Positions 16,263 to 24,725 of a DNA stretch of 35,790 nucleotides are shown one piece after another (the stretch's first letter is position 1; every line of letters starts with the position of its first letter). Below the pieces are notes generated by a model that had not been told where the DNA came from, ran no database searches, and was given only the letters and a program-made list of their open reading frames with translations. This stretch comes from Klebsiella pneumoniae (GTDB taxonomy: Bacteria > Pseudomonadota > Gammaproteobacteria > Pseudomonadales > CAMAPQ01). Where the stretch lies: contig CAMAPQ010000022.1 in assembly GCA_945860125.1 (NCBI GenBank), positions 1 through 35,790 of the forward strand. The letters run 5' to 3'. A program made the position numbers and the translations under genes.

Positions 16263-17837
16263 ATGATGGGCCTAAAAACAAAGCATATTTTTTTATTTTC
16301 CCCAGCTTCATTTTATATGATTGCTATGATGTGCAGTATGCCGTTACATAAAGCGCAAGCTCTAGCCACGTTTACCGTTCGTTATGCCTCAGTAGAACAA
16401 GATGAAAAAAGAGGATTTTATTCACAGCAGCCGCAAGTCGAAGTGGGTGGCAATAATGCCTTGACGCTGGGTGAACAAAGACAACGTGCTTTTGAAAAGG
16501 TGCTTCAGCTCATTGCCTTCACAATTGATAGCCCCATTGATATTAAGGTATGTCCTGTTTTTAGTTCGTTCGGTGGCAGCTTGAATTCAGCTACTTTAGC
16601 CACGGGTGCTGCTTCTTTTTATTTTACTGATTTTATTGGCGCACCCGTTCCACATATTTTATATCCTTCTGCTTTAGCTGATAAATTAGCGAATAAAGAT
16701 CTTATTGGTGAGGCGGGGGGCTGTGATCTTGATGTGCTGATTAATGAAGATGTTGATACGCCAAACGTGTTAGGTGACATTGGTTTTTATTATGGCTTTA
16801 ATAAAGCAGCTGGCTTTCATGTTGATTTTATCAGTGTAACGTTACACGAGTTAAGCCATGCTTTGGGCTTTTTAAGTCTTATTGATTATCGAGGTGCTTT
16901 TTCTATTGTTGATTCAACAGGGCAAGGCTATGCTGATACGTTCTCTCGTTATCTTGAGCATCATACGAGTAGCAACCTTATGCTTTTTGAGAAGGCAGAA
17001 GATACAATTCGCGCAGCGGCGATGGTGGATGAAAGTCATGTGCATTGGGTGGGTGAGGCGGGTTTAATTGCATCAAATAATTTGTTGCAAGGTAAGCAAG
17101 ATCAGCATGTATTAATTTATGCGCCAAAGTCTTATGAGCGTGGATCAAGCTTGAGTCATTTTGATCATACTTTACGGCCTGCTCAGTTAATGGCGGCTCA
17201 TTATCTTGCGCCTCAACATTCGCTTGATTTGGGGGCAGCTGTTTTAAGTGATATTGGTTGGGGTGATTTAGTGGATCTTGTTTTAACCCATACGGTGAGT
17301 TACGCCGATCTCATTGCTTCAGTTAAAATAACGATAAAAAATAAGGGCCCTCGCGATGCACAGCATGTTTTATTTAGCCATTACTTTAGCGAGGCGCTTT
17401 TGCTTTCCGTAAAGTCCGTAAAGAATGAGCCGTCAATCATGCCTGAGGCTTGCCATTTAAGTGATGAAGCAAAAGAAGTGAGTTGTGATCTTGGTACGCT
17501 GAAAGCAGGTGAAGAAGTTTCTTTTAATATTGAATACTCAACCACACAAGCTGGTTTTGAGGGGCTTAATCATTTTTATGGCGTGACAAGTAAAGGTGTT
17601 GATCAACACGCTGAGGATAACTTTTCAGATGAGGGGATGAGTCATGTTACGTCTAATCCTTCTGTTGCTGCTTCTGTAACGAATAACACAGAAGATAATT
17701 TGAGTTTTAATGATCATCATTTGAGTGGCGAGGTTAAGAAAGCGGGGGGTGGTTTAAACCACTTTTTTCTGATTATTTTAATGGGATATTATTTTTTAGT
17801 AGGTTTTATGCGCGGGCCAAAAAAATTTCCAGATTAA
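16263..17837 (+). CDS. Secreted zinc metalloprotease-like protein with Gly-rich/hydrophobic/basic C-terminal tail
   Basis: A signal-peptide-like start (hydrophobic span ending near residue 34, ...KAQALA) suggests export. HELSHALGF at residues 195-203 is a zinc-protease HExxH motif, in a setting like the bacterial HELxHxLGF secreted proteases. The metzincin third-ligand position (11th) is Ser, so the third ligand must come from elsewhere. Residues ~345-430 look like a DUF11-type beta repeat (ITIKNKGPRDAQHVLFSHYF). The tail is AGGG, a hydrophobic helix (HFFLIILMGYYFLVGF) and basic residues, the layout of GlyGly-CTERM or related sorting tails. Weak ribosome-binding site. Substrate unknown. Confidence 0.8.
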   Translation: MMGLKTKHIFLFSPASFYMIAMMCSMPLHKAQALATFTVRYASVEQDEKRGFYSQQPQVEVGGNNALTLGEQRQRAFEKVLQLIAFTIDSPIDIKVCPVFSSFGGSLNSATLATGAASFYFTDFIGAPVPHILYPSALADKLANKDLIGEAGGCDLDVLINEDVDTPNVLGDIGFYYGFNKAAGFHVDFISVTLHELSHALGFLSLIDYRGAFSIVDSTGQGYADTFSRYLEHHTSSNLMLFEKAEDTIRAAAMVDESHVHWVGEAGLIASNNLLQGKQDQHVLIYAPKSYERGSSLSHFDHTLRPAQLMAAHYLAPQHSLDLGAAVLSDIGWGDLVDLVLTHTVSYADLIASVKITIKNKGPRDAQHVLFSHYFSEALLLSVKSVKNEPSIMPEACHLSDEAKEVSCDLGTLKAGEEVSFNIEYSTTQAGFEGLNHFYGVTSKGVDQHAEDNFSDEGMSHVTSNPSVAASVTNNTEDNLSFNDHHLSGEVKKAGGGLNHFFLIILMGYYFLVGFMRGPKKFPD

Positions 17838-17852
17838 TTCTGGAAACTTTTT
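17826..17852 (+). terminator. Intrinsic terminator after the metalloprotease gene
   Basis: TTTCCAGA (17826-17833) pairs with TCTGGAAA (17839-17846), followed by CTTTTTTA. It begins inside the last codons of the protease gene. Confidence 0.8.
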
Positions 17853-17918
17853 TATTAGTAGTGATAAAATCCGCGCAAAATTGATTCCGTTTTATTTCCA
17901 AATTAAAGGTCGTTTGGT

Positions 17919-18806
17919 ATGTTACGTGATACAACAGCACGCTTGCTGATTTCCTGTGCTGATGGCCCTGGAATTGTGGCGGCAGTGTCTAATTTTTTAT
18001 TTCATCATGGCGCCAATATTACGGCGCTGGATCAGTATTCTACAGATCCAGAAGGGGGGCGTTTTTTTATGCGCCTTGAGTTTCAGACCCCCCATCTTGA
18101 TTTATCGCGCACTTTACTTTATCAATCTTTTCAAGATACGGTTGCGGCGCGGTATGAGATGGATTGGCGTATTAGTTTTTCGCGCGATGTTAAAAAAGTA
18201 GCTATTTTGGTTTCAAAATATGACCATGTTTTAAATGAGTTGTTATGGCGTTGGTCGCGCGGGGAAATGGAAGCAGAAGTGACGCTTGTTTTAAGTAATC
18301 ATGCGGATTTAAAAAATACAGTGGAAAGTTTTAATGTTCCCTTCTACCATATTCCTGTTTCTTCTAGTATGGATAGTGCGGACACTGGTGCTAATAAGGC
18401 AGAGGTAGAGAAGAACATTTTAGCGTTGCTTAATGGGCGAGCGGATCTTGTTGTGCTTGCGCGTTATATGCAGGTTTTAAGTGAAGATTTTGTATCTCGT
18501 TATGAGAATAAAATTATTAATATTCATCACTCATTTTTGCCTGCTTTTGTTGGTGCTAATCCTTACTTTCAGGCGCATGAGCGTGGTGTGAAAATTATTG
18601 GTGCAACAGCGCACTACGTTACAAAAGAGCTTGATATGGGGCCTATTATCAATCAGGATGTTGCCCATGTTTCACATAGTGATGATGTGAATGATCTGAA
18701 AGAAAAAGGGCGTAATGTCGAAAGAAATGTTTTAGCCCAAGCGGTCAATTGGCACTTGGAAGATAGAATTATTGTAAATGGTAATAAAACGATCGTATTT
18801 TCTTGA
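17919..18806 (+). CDS. purU: Formyltetrahydrofolate deformylase
   Basis: Hydrolyses 10-formyl-THF to formate and THF, balancing one-carbon pools for purine synthesis. An N-terminal ACT domain (residues ~6-85, SCADGPGIVAAVSNFLFHHG) is followed by the formyl-transferase fold. The catalytic Asn201 and His203 (NIHHSFLPAF) and Asp239 (KELDMG) are present. The 295 residues fit the family. The gene has its own spacing after a terminator, and is followed by the acidic-protein gene 30 bp later, probably in one transcript. Confidence 0.95.
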   Translation: MLRDTTARLLISCADGPGIVAAVSNFLFHHGANITALDQYSTDPEGGRFFMRLEFQTPHLDLSRTLLYQSFQDTVAARYEMDWRISFSRDVKKVAILVSKYDHVLNELLWRWSRGEMEAEVTLVLSNHADLKNTVESFNVPFYHIPVSSSMDSADTGANKAEVEKNILALLNGRADLVVLARYMQVLSEDFVSRYENKIINIHHSFLPAFVGANPYFQAHERGVKIIGATAHYVTKELDMGPIINQDVAHVSHSDDVNDLKEKGRNVERNVLAQAVNWHLEDRIIVNGNKTIVFS

Positions 18807-18836
18807 CTATTTTGATTAAAAAACAAAGGAGAGCTT

Positions 18837-19169
18837 ATGCATAACCAGCAATATCACGCCAATCAATATGATGAAGAAATCGATGATGATCTTGATGAAG
18901 ATGAAGATGAAGATGAAGATGACGATGATTATGAAGAGGATGCAGACGAAGAGTTGCTTGATGAAGATGATGAAGACTATGACTTGGATGAAGAAGATGA
19001 CGAAGATTACGACTTCGATGAAGAAGATGATGAAGATTTAGAAGACGAAGATGATGAAGATTTAGAAGATGAAGATCCTGAAGCAGGTCTTAATTTAAAT
19101 GGTGGGCAAGAAGAGTTTGAAAGCCTTGATGAGGTTACTTATGAAGAAGATTGGGATAACCTATCTTAG
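18837..19169 (+). CDS. Extremely acidic small protein of unknown function
   Basis: A 110-residue protein of which residues ~12-82 are almost wholly Asp and Glu, with a few Tyr, Leu and Phe. The DNA is built from repeated GATGAAGA(T/A)-type units, so replication slippage probably shaped it. A good AAGGAG ribosome-binding site 6 nt before ATG 18837 and ordinary start and end regions (MHNQQYHANQYDEE; FESLDEVTYEEDWDNLS) argue that it is translated. I do not recognise a family. Charge mimicry of nucleic acid, metal binding or a chaperone-like tail are possible roles, none shown. It follows purU by 30 bp. Confidence 0.75.
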   Translation: MHNQQYHANQYDEEIDDDLDEDEDEDEDDDDYEEDADEELLDEDDEDYDLDEEDDEDYDFDEEDDEDLEDEDDEDLEDEDPEAGLNLNGGQEEFESLDEVTYEEDWDNLS

Positions 19170-19171
19170 GT

Positions 19172-19273
19172 AAGACTTACGCAGAATTGTTCCAGCAAGG
19201 CGTCCTGACGAAGACAGTACACGCTGTACGGCGAGGCAGGACAACAAAGCTGGGCGATTTTGCGTAAAGTCCT
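19172..19273 (-). repeat. MITE-like ~100-bp inverted-repeat element, copy B
   Basis: The ends AAGACTTACGCAGAATTG and (reverse complement) AGGACTTTACGCAAAATCGC pair, and the inner CCAGCAAGGCGTCCTGACGA and CAGTACACGCTGTAC palindrome parts correspond to copy A at 4945-5045, in the opposite orientation. It starts 3 bp after the stop codon of the acidic-protein gene, so it may act as its 3' hairpin. Confidence 0.7.
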
Positions 19274-19307
19274 ATTAGGTTTTTCTGATTGCTTCCCTGA
19301 GCTTTTA

Positions 19308-19342
19308 CCCGTTTATACTGAGCTTGTCGAAGTACGAACGGG
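19308..19342. terminator. REP-like hairpin after the chemoreceptor gene
   Basis: CCCGTTTATAC pairs with GTACGAACGGG around TGAGCTTGTCGAA, the same core as the REP-like repeats at 4106 and 24655. It lies 10 bp beyond the stop of the minus-strand chemoreceptor gene. No T-run follows, so termination is possible but not shown. Confidence 0.4.
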
Positions 19343-19352
19343 GGAATGAGGC

Positions 19353-21560
19353 TTAAGCTTCAAACTTGAATTTTCTAATAATCTGCATCGTTTCTTCTGC
19401 TTGCTGCCTGATTTGGCTTGCCGTTGCACTGAGCTCTTCAGTGCCTGCGGCATTTTGCTGCGTTGAGCGATCAATTAGTTCCATGGCTGTATTAACCTGA
19501 CCCACTGATAAAGCTTGCTCATCACAGTTTTGTGCAATTTCTTGCACAAGATGCGCCGTTTGTTGAATGCCGGGCAGCATTGTTTCTAAAATATCACCTG
19601 CTTTTTGAGCAATGCTTGAGTTTTTAGCCGCTAATTTGCTAATTTCTTCAGCAGCCACACGGCTTCTTTCCGCTAGTTTTCTTACCTCTGTTGCAACCAC
19701 TGCAAACCCACGTCCATGCTGGCCTGCTCTTGCTGATTCAATAGCAGCATTGAGTGCAAGTAAATTAGTTTGATGTGCAATGTCATCAATAATTTGAATG
19801 CGGGCGACAATTTCACGCATAGTAGAAATAGTTTCTGCTACGGCTTCACCGCCTTCTTGTGCATCAATCGCGGCTTTTTCAGCAATTTTATCGGTGTTTT
19901 TAGCACTAGAAGCGTTTTGTTGAATGGAAGCATGCATTTGTTCTAAAGCCGCGGAGGTTTCTTCAATGCTTGCAGCTTGCTGATTGGTACTGGTGCTTAA
20001 ATTCCCTGAGGCAAGCTCAACTTGTTTTGCAGCTTTTGTTAAGCTGTCTAGCGCATGGGCAACCATGGTAACCGTCACCTGCACTTTTTCTACAAAACCG
20101 TTAAAGTTTTTAGCCATATCGCCTATTTCATCATTGCTTAAGATAGGAAGTCTTTTCGTTAAGTCGCCATCACCTTGATAGATATCAGCCATATTATAAT
20201 TAGCAAGTTCAATCGGCTTTACAATGCTTCTGCTAAAAATGCGACTGATAATAGCGGATAAAAAAATCACAATCCCTAGTATTGCGCCTGTGCTGGCTAA
20301 AATTTTCTGAGTAACTGTCCCTAATGCAGTATAGGCTTCTTGACTTTCAATTTCAGTCATCATTGCCCATTTAAGATTCATAAACTCAAAAGGTCCATAA
20401 GCTGAAATAACTTCTTTTCCTAAATAGTTTTGGGTTATTGTAAAGCCTTTGTTCCCTTTTAAGGCTTCTTCAACCGCGGTATTTTTTACGGTTTGTAAAC
20501 CGATGGTTGAGTTTTTAGCGCCGATAAGACGCGTAATATTTTGCACCTCTTCCTTTTTATTAAGATCAAGCATGGTGCTTAAAAAGCTATCTTTATTTGT
20601 TGTAAGCAGGCGACTTTGATTGCGCATTAAGAAATCAGAACCAACAAGGTAGGATTCACCCGTTTTACCAAAACCAACGCTCTCCCATTTGCCATCGCTT
20701 GTCATAACGCCATTGATTTTATCAATGGGCAGTTGAAACATGAGGACAGCAATTTTTTTGCCATTTTTATAAATAGGTGCACCAATAAAAGCGGCAGCAT
20801 CTTCATAAGAAGGTTTATAAGGTGAAAACTCAGAAATAACCGCACCAGGTTCAGTAAGCGCTAATGCTTTTCTAAATGTTTCGGCTAGTTTTGTATCGCT
20901 ATAGGGGCCATTTATTAAGTTGGTTGAAAAATCGAGCTCTTTAAATACGGTGTAGACCACATTACCTGTTTCAATATCTGCAATAAACACATCATAAAGG
21001 CCGAAAGCTTCTAAATAGTGTCTTACATGCGGATGAAGTTTTTCATGTATTTCACTGTATTGACTGCTTTCTTGCGCGGCTCTATCTAGCTTATGTTTTT
21101 CACCCAATACATTTGCATTGGTTTTAATATAGTGATATTGAAAATAAAGCGCGCGATCACTTAATTTTTGAATGACTTGGTCTAATTCAGGTGGTTTATT
21201 TAGGTTCTTTTCTTTATATTTTTCTGTGAAATCATTTTTATAGTAGGTTAGCAATTGGTCTTTTATTTCAGGCGTTATATTCACGTCTGCTTTATTAAAG
21301 GCACTGGTGAGTGCTTCAGCACCGTCAATAATCACGTTGTAATCTGCAAAAATAAGCATTTGCTGTTCTAGAAATTTAAAGTAGCTTTCAATTTGCGCTG
21401 TTTTAACTTCTCTGAAAGCAGCGAGTTGATTTTCTGTTGAGGTGTGAATAATGTTATCCACACTTTGTGTGCTGATAAAAAATGATGAACCACCAATTAT
21501 CAGGGCTGGGATAATTGCCATTGATAAGTTGAGTAAGGGAATTTTAATTTTAAGTTTCAT
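19353..21560 (-). CDS. Methyl-accepting chemotaxis protein (dCache type)
   Basis: A 735-residue chemoreceptor: a first membrane span at ~8-30, a long periplasmic sensor (~35-415) with dCache-like stretches ([32 protein letters not shown]), a second span at ~421-443, HAMP (~444-497) and a signalling domain. The hairpin tip [18 protein letters not shown] and the core [40 protein letters not shown] are typical. There is no CheR/CheB-binding pentapeptide at the C-terminus. The ligand is unknown. The presence of a chemoreceptor suggests motility. AAGGA lies 7 nt before ATG 21560. Confidence 0.95.
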   Translation of the reverse strand: MKLKIKIPLLNLSMAIIPALIIGGSSFFISTQSVDNIIHTSTENQLAAFREVKTAQIESYFKFLEQQMLIFADYNVIIDGAEALTSAFNKADVNITPEIKDQLLTYYKNDFTEKYKEKNLNKPPELDQVIQKLSDRALYFQYHYIKTNANVLGEKHKLDRAAQESSQYSEIHEKLHPHVRHYLEAFGLYDVFIADIETGNVVYTVFKELDFSTNLINGPYSDTKLAETFRKALALTEPGAVISEFSPYKPSYEDAAAFIGAPIYKNGKKIAVLMFQLPIDKINGVMTSDGKWESVGFGKTGESYLVGSDFLMRNQSRLLTTNKDSFLSTMLDLNKKEEVQNITRLIGAKNSTIGLQTVKNTAVEEALKGNKGFTITQNYLGKEVISAYGPFEFMNLKWAMMTEIESQEAYTALGTVTQKILASTGAILGIVIFLSAIISRIFSRSIVKPIELANYNMADIYQGDGDLTKRLPILSNDEIGDMAKNFNGFVEKVQVTVTMVAHALDSLTKAAKQVELASGNLSTSTNQQAASIEETSAALEQMHASIQQNASSAKNTDKIAEKAAIDAQEGGEAVAETISTMREIVARIQIIDDIAHQTNLLALNAAIESARAGQHGRGFAVVATEVRKLAERSRVAAEEISKLAAKNSSIAQKAGDILETMLPGIQQTAHLVQEIAQNCDEQALSVGQVNTAMELIDRSTQQNAAGTEELSATASQIRQQAEETMQIIRKFKFEA

Positions 21561-21582
21561 TTTCTATCCTTAATTGCTTAGT

Positions 21583-21618
21583 TTGAATTTTTTGAATTTT
21601 TTGAATTTTTTGAATTTT
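21583..21618 (-). repeat. 9-bp tandem repeat upstream of the chemoreceptor gene
   Basis: TTGAATTTT is repeated four times in a row (AAAATTCAA on the coding strand). It begins 23 bp upstream of the chemoreceptor start, in the leader or promoter region. Copy-number change by slippage could alter expression. Confidence 0.85.
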
Positions 21619-21717
21619 TTAAGAGTGTTCCGCTTTAAATTCCTATTATCTTTTCCTCATTAATAAGCGTAGTCATGCCTATTGAAAGCGTCAATTTTTA
21701 TTAAATAACCCTTAAAA

Positions 21718-22443
21718 TTAGTTAAGCGCAGGCGCAATACAGTTCATAAATGCCTGTTCTAAACTTGAGGCCTCAAAGGCATCTTTGCATTCATCAGGCG
21801 TGCCTTGAAATAATATATCGCCATTATCTAAAATGGCCATTTCATCTGCTAACTCTTCAACATCGCTCAAGGAATGAGAGGTAAAAAATACGGTGGTATT
21901 TTTTTCTTTTAATTGCTTGATTTGATTTTTTACCAACACTCTTGCTTTGGGATCAAGCCCGCTCATTGGTTCATCTAAAATAAGAAGTGGTTTTTCACAC
22001 AGAAAAGAAATGGCAAGGCCCAATTTTTGTGCCATTCCTTTGGAATAAGTGCGTGTTGATTGAGCAAGTGCGCTTTCACGTAATTCAAGCGCATCCATCA
22101 TTGCGCGTATTTTTTCTTCTGAAGGTGTGCTGCCGTGCAAGGTAAGAATATAGCGTAATAATTCCACACCTTTTAAATGTGCGGGCGGCATAAAGCGTTC
22201 TGGTAAATAACTTAAAACACGCCTGCTTTCTGGCATAAAGTGCGGTTTTTCCATGATAAAAATGGTGCCTTTATCCACTTTATAAAAGTCTAATAAACAT
22301 TTAAGTAGGGTTGATTTTCCTGCGCCGTTATGGCCAATTAGGCTAAAGAAAGACCCTTTTTTAACGTTAAAGGAAATATTGTTGAGTACTTTAAATTCAT
22401 GATAACTAGCTTCAATCTCTCTAAACTCAAGCGCACATTCCAT
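21718..22443 (-). CDS. ABC transporter ATPase subunit (ABC-2/CcmA type)
   Basis: A single ATPase domain of 241 residues: Walker A GHNGAGKST at 37-45, signature YSKGM at 133-137 (KG in place of SGG-type LSGGQ), Walker B LLILDEP at 153-159 and the switch His in FFTSHSLSDVEELAD. The pattern fits ABC-2 export or membrane-modifying transporters. No permease gene lies beside it in this window, so the partner must be elsewhere. It lies 47 bp downstream of the CX5R phosphatase gene on the same strand and could share its transcript. Confidence 0.92.
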   Translation of the reverse strand: MECALEFREIEASYHEFKVLNNISFNVKKGSFFSLIGHNGAGKSTLLKCLLDFYKVDKGTIFIMEKPHFMPESRRVLSYLPERFMPPAHLKGVELLRYILTLHGSTPSEEKIRAMMDALELRESALAQSTRTYSKGMAQKLGLAISFLCEKPLLILDEPMSGLDPKARVLVKNQIKQLKEKNTTVFFTSHSLSDVEELADEMAILDNGDILFQGTPDECKDAFEASSLEQAFMNCIAPALN

Positions 22444-22490
22444 ATGCTTTCCTTTTATTTCTTTGCTACAAAACTTTTTCTTTTTTTATT

Positions 22491-24479
22491 TTAGCCTACG
22501 TTGGAGTCAGTGTCAGATGAGGATGAATCTTTTTTAATTGAAAGTGCATCAAGCCATTTTAGCTTACCAATTTCACTCGTGTTATTTTCAGGGCGATAAA
22601 AATTACGTGGTATAAAATGTGAAGACCATTTAATTGAGAATTTACCCCGTGCAGCCATAGCGACATTTTTGCCAAATTTATGTGCGGCAGCGGTAAAGTG
22701 TTCTACAAAATGTGCAGATGAATTGAAAAATTCTTTTTTATGAACAAGTTTATTAGCGTCATAAGCGATTGCCAAACTTAACATTGTGAGTGTTCTATCC
22801 TGCCCGCTTTTGCATTGCACCGTGTGGGCAAAGCCGCATAAGTTGATTAAGGCTCTGTGTAAAATAAACTCATGCGCTGAATCATTCTTTCCTGTAAGAC
22901 GGTTTGCACCTTCTAATGTTTTGCCGCTAACCATTAAACTTAAAGCTTCTAAGGCAAGGTATTGTTCTGTTTGCAAGCTGCTCCATATTTCTGGGTTGTT
23001 TGCGAGTAAATTCATTTTTTCTTTTGCTGGCAAATGCTGTTGTAAAACATTAAGTGTTCTGACACGTGCGATCGTTTCTTCTGTAGTGAAAGATTCAGGG
23101 TTTTTAGGTGTACTGAATGCTGTGATCATTTGTTGCAAGAAAATATTATGTGTTTTATGGCTCAATTTTCGTGCGCTAATAATATTAGCCGCAGATCCGC
23201 TCTGTCCTGACATAACCATATTCATTAATAATGGTTTTTTTATGGCAATATTTTGAATAACTTTTTTGCCGTCAACTTCAACCATCACATTTTTATGAAT
23301 AACATCCTGACCTTTCGGAAAGAGAGTATTAATTGACTTATTCATTTTATGAATTGATTTTCTTTCATTTTCACCTTTTAAACTTAAGACTTTTTCTTTA
23401 ACGAAAGTTACCATCATTTTAAGATGATTAAGATCCAGCGCAGAAGTAATGACCATCTGGAATTCACCTTGCGTATTAAAACCAGTGGCACCTGCGACAT
23501 TGCCTTTATTAGCCGATAGTGCTTGAGTTGCGTTATAAATAAGTAATTCTTCTAGTTTTTCTATGCTATCACTGCGGCCTGAGCGACCAATCGTTAGTTG
23601 ATTACCGTTAATGATTGAGCCAAGTCCCCAGTTTTGTTTTTTATGGTCATAGCAAGAGGATGGGCTTTTGATTGCAACACTGCTGGGTGTAATGTGGGGA
23701 TTCATCACGTGTATAACTTTTTTATCATCTTGATCAGAATTTGCAGCACTTTCAAACGCAGTTAATGTGCCAAAGTGTTGCTCATAACGTGATGAGGGGT
23801 TTTCAGCATTTGGTATATAACAATCAATAGGTCTATCGATTAAAGAAGATAAATCATTGCTTAATAACTTAAGTATTTTTTCTATGGGTTGGTTTGTTTT
23901 GGCAAGAGAAGCAGTAAAACGTTGGTAGAGACCGTTTTGAATTTGCCTATCATAAGGTTTAACTTTATCTATTTTAGCTTCAATAAGTGCCAAACAACTA
24001 TTGAGCGAGCGCTGAGGCGACTCAAAATGTTCTGTTGTTTCTTCACTTAAATCATAAGACTCTTTTTGAAAGCGCTTGTCATTTTCAATGATACCTTTAA
24101 TAAGCGTGATAACCTCTTTAGGTTGAAGCTTTAAAAGCCTTGCATAATGACGGACAAGATGAAGCGTTTGTTTAAAATGAGGGCTTTGTAGTGATATTTT
24201 TTGGCTATCTTTTTGCGTATCAATCGCAGCAATATCTGCCATGGATAAAATATGTTTAGCATTCTCATCTGTTTCAACAAAGAGTTTGCGAATTTTAGGC
24301 AGGTAAGCGATGCCGCTTGCCGTGCGCATTGGTTCGTATGTTTTTAGTCTGCAACTTACCCGAGCATTGGGCAGGTTTGAAGTAATTTCAATTGATTCGA
24401 GCTTATTTGTTTCACTGTTACGTTTATAAGCGATGTCAGTGATTACAGGTTTAGAGCTGGCAGAGTGTAGTGGCTGCAT
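22491..24479 (-). CDS. Candidate inositol-phosphate phosphatase with CX5R motif (possible secreted effector)
   Basis: The 662-residue protein has no signal peptide or membrane span. Near the C-terminus C556-KSGQD-R562 forms a CX5R active site, in the context VQCKSGQDRTLTML. CKS(G/A)xDRT is the P-loop of SopB/IpgD-type effectors and of eukaryotic inositol polyphosphate 4-phosphatases, which remove phosphates from phosphoinositides. The remaining ~550 residues I do not recognise. The C-terminus is Ser/Asp-rich, and a type IV secretion signal cannot be judged. A TATAAT box lies at 24499-24504 on its strand. Effector status and substrate are inferred. Confidence 0.75.
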   Translation of the reverse strand: MQPLHSASSKPVITDIAYKRNSETNKLESIEITSNLPNARVSCRLKTYEPMRTASGIAYLPKIRKLFVETDENAKHILSMADIAAIDTQKDSQKISLQSPHFKQTLHLVRHYARLLKLQPKEVITLIKGIIENDKRFQKESYDLSEETTEHFESPQRSLNSCLALIEAKIDKVKPYDRQIQNGLYQRFTASLAKTNQPIEKILKLLSNDLSSLIDRPIDCYIPNAENPSSRYEQHFGTLTAFESAANSDQDDKKVIHVMNPHITPSSVAIKSPSSCYDHKKQNWGLGSIINGNQLTIGRSGRSDSIEKLEELLIYNATQALSANKGNVAGATGFNTQGEFQMVITSALDLNHLKMMVTFVKEKVLSLKGENERKSIHKMNKSINTLFPKGQDVIHKNVMVEVDGKKVIQNIAIKKPLLMNMVMSGQSGSAANIISARKLSHKTHNIFLQQMITAFSTPKNPESFTTEETIARVRTLNVLQQHLPAKEKMNLLANNPEIWSSLQTEQYLALEALSLMVSGKTLEGANRLTGKNDSAHEFILHRALINLCGFAHTVQCKSGQDRTLTMLSLAIAYDANKLVHKKEFFNSSAHFVEHFTAAAHKFGKNVAMAARGKFSIKWSSHFIPRNFYRPENNTSEIGKLKWLDALSIKKDSSSSDTDSNVG

Positions 24480-24654
24480 AATTTTCTCTTTTTTTATAAT
24501 TATAGTGGTTTATTAAGTTTTTTTTATTACAAGGTATTTTTTTAGCTGGGGTTAATTTAACGACAGGTAAAAGATCCTGCGCTAACGGCCTTATTTTTGT
24601 AAAATATCACGCCCCTTATAGGGCTAATATATCTTAGTTTTAGTTTTAGTTTCC

Positions 24655-24717
24655 CGTTCGCCCTGAGCTTGTCGAAGGGTTCTTAACGCCTATCCTTCGA
24701 CAAGCTCAGCACGAACA
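24655..24717. repeat. REP-like inverted repeat between purD and the phosphatase gene
   Basis: CGTTCGCCCTGAGCTTGTCG then AAGGG pairs with CCTTCGACAAGCTCAGCACG then AACAG, around a ~14-nt loop. It is the best preserved member of the family also seen at 4106 and 19308, and it lies 9 bp beyond the purD stop. The rest of 24480-24654 holds only AT-rich DNA and the TATAAT box. Confidence 0.7.
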
Positions 24718-24725
24718 GCGCTGGT

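Noticed and set aside
22786-23256. Plus-strand open frame of 156 codons
   Set aside because: It lies opposite the CX5R phosphatase gene, has no recognisable motif and no ribosome-binding site.
24499-24520. PmrA-type site upstream of the phosphatase gene
   Set aside because: A single CTTAAT (24512-24517) lies near the TATAAT box, but the second half-site is missing, so it is not more than chance.
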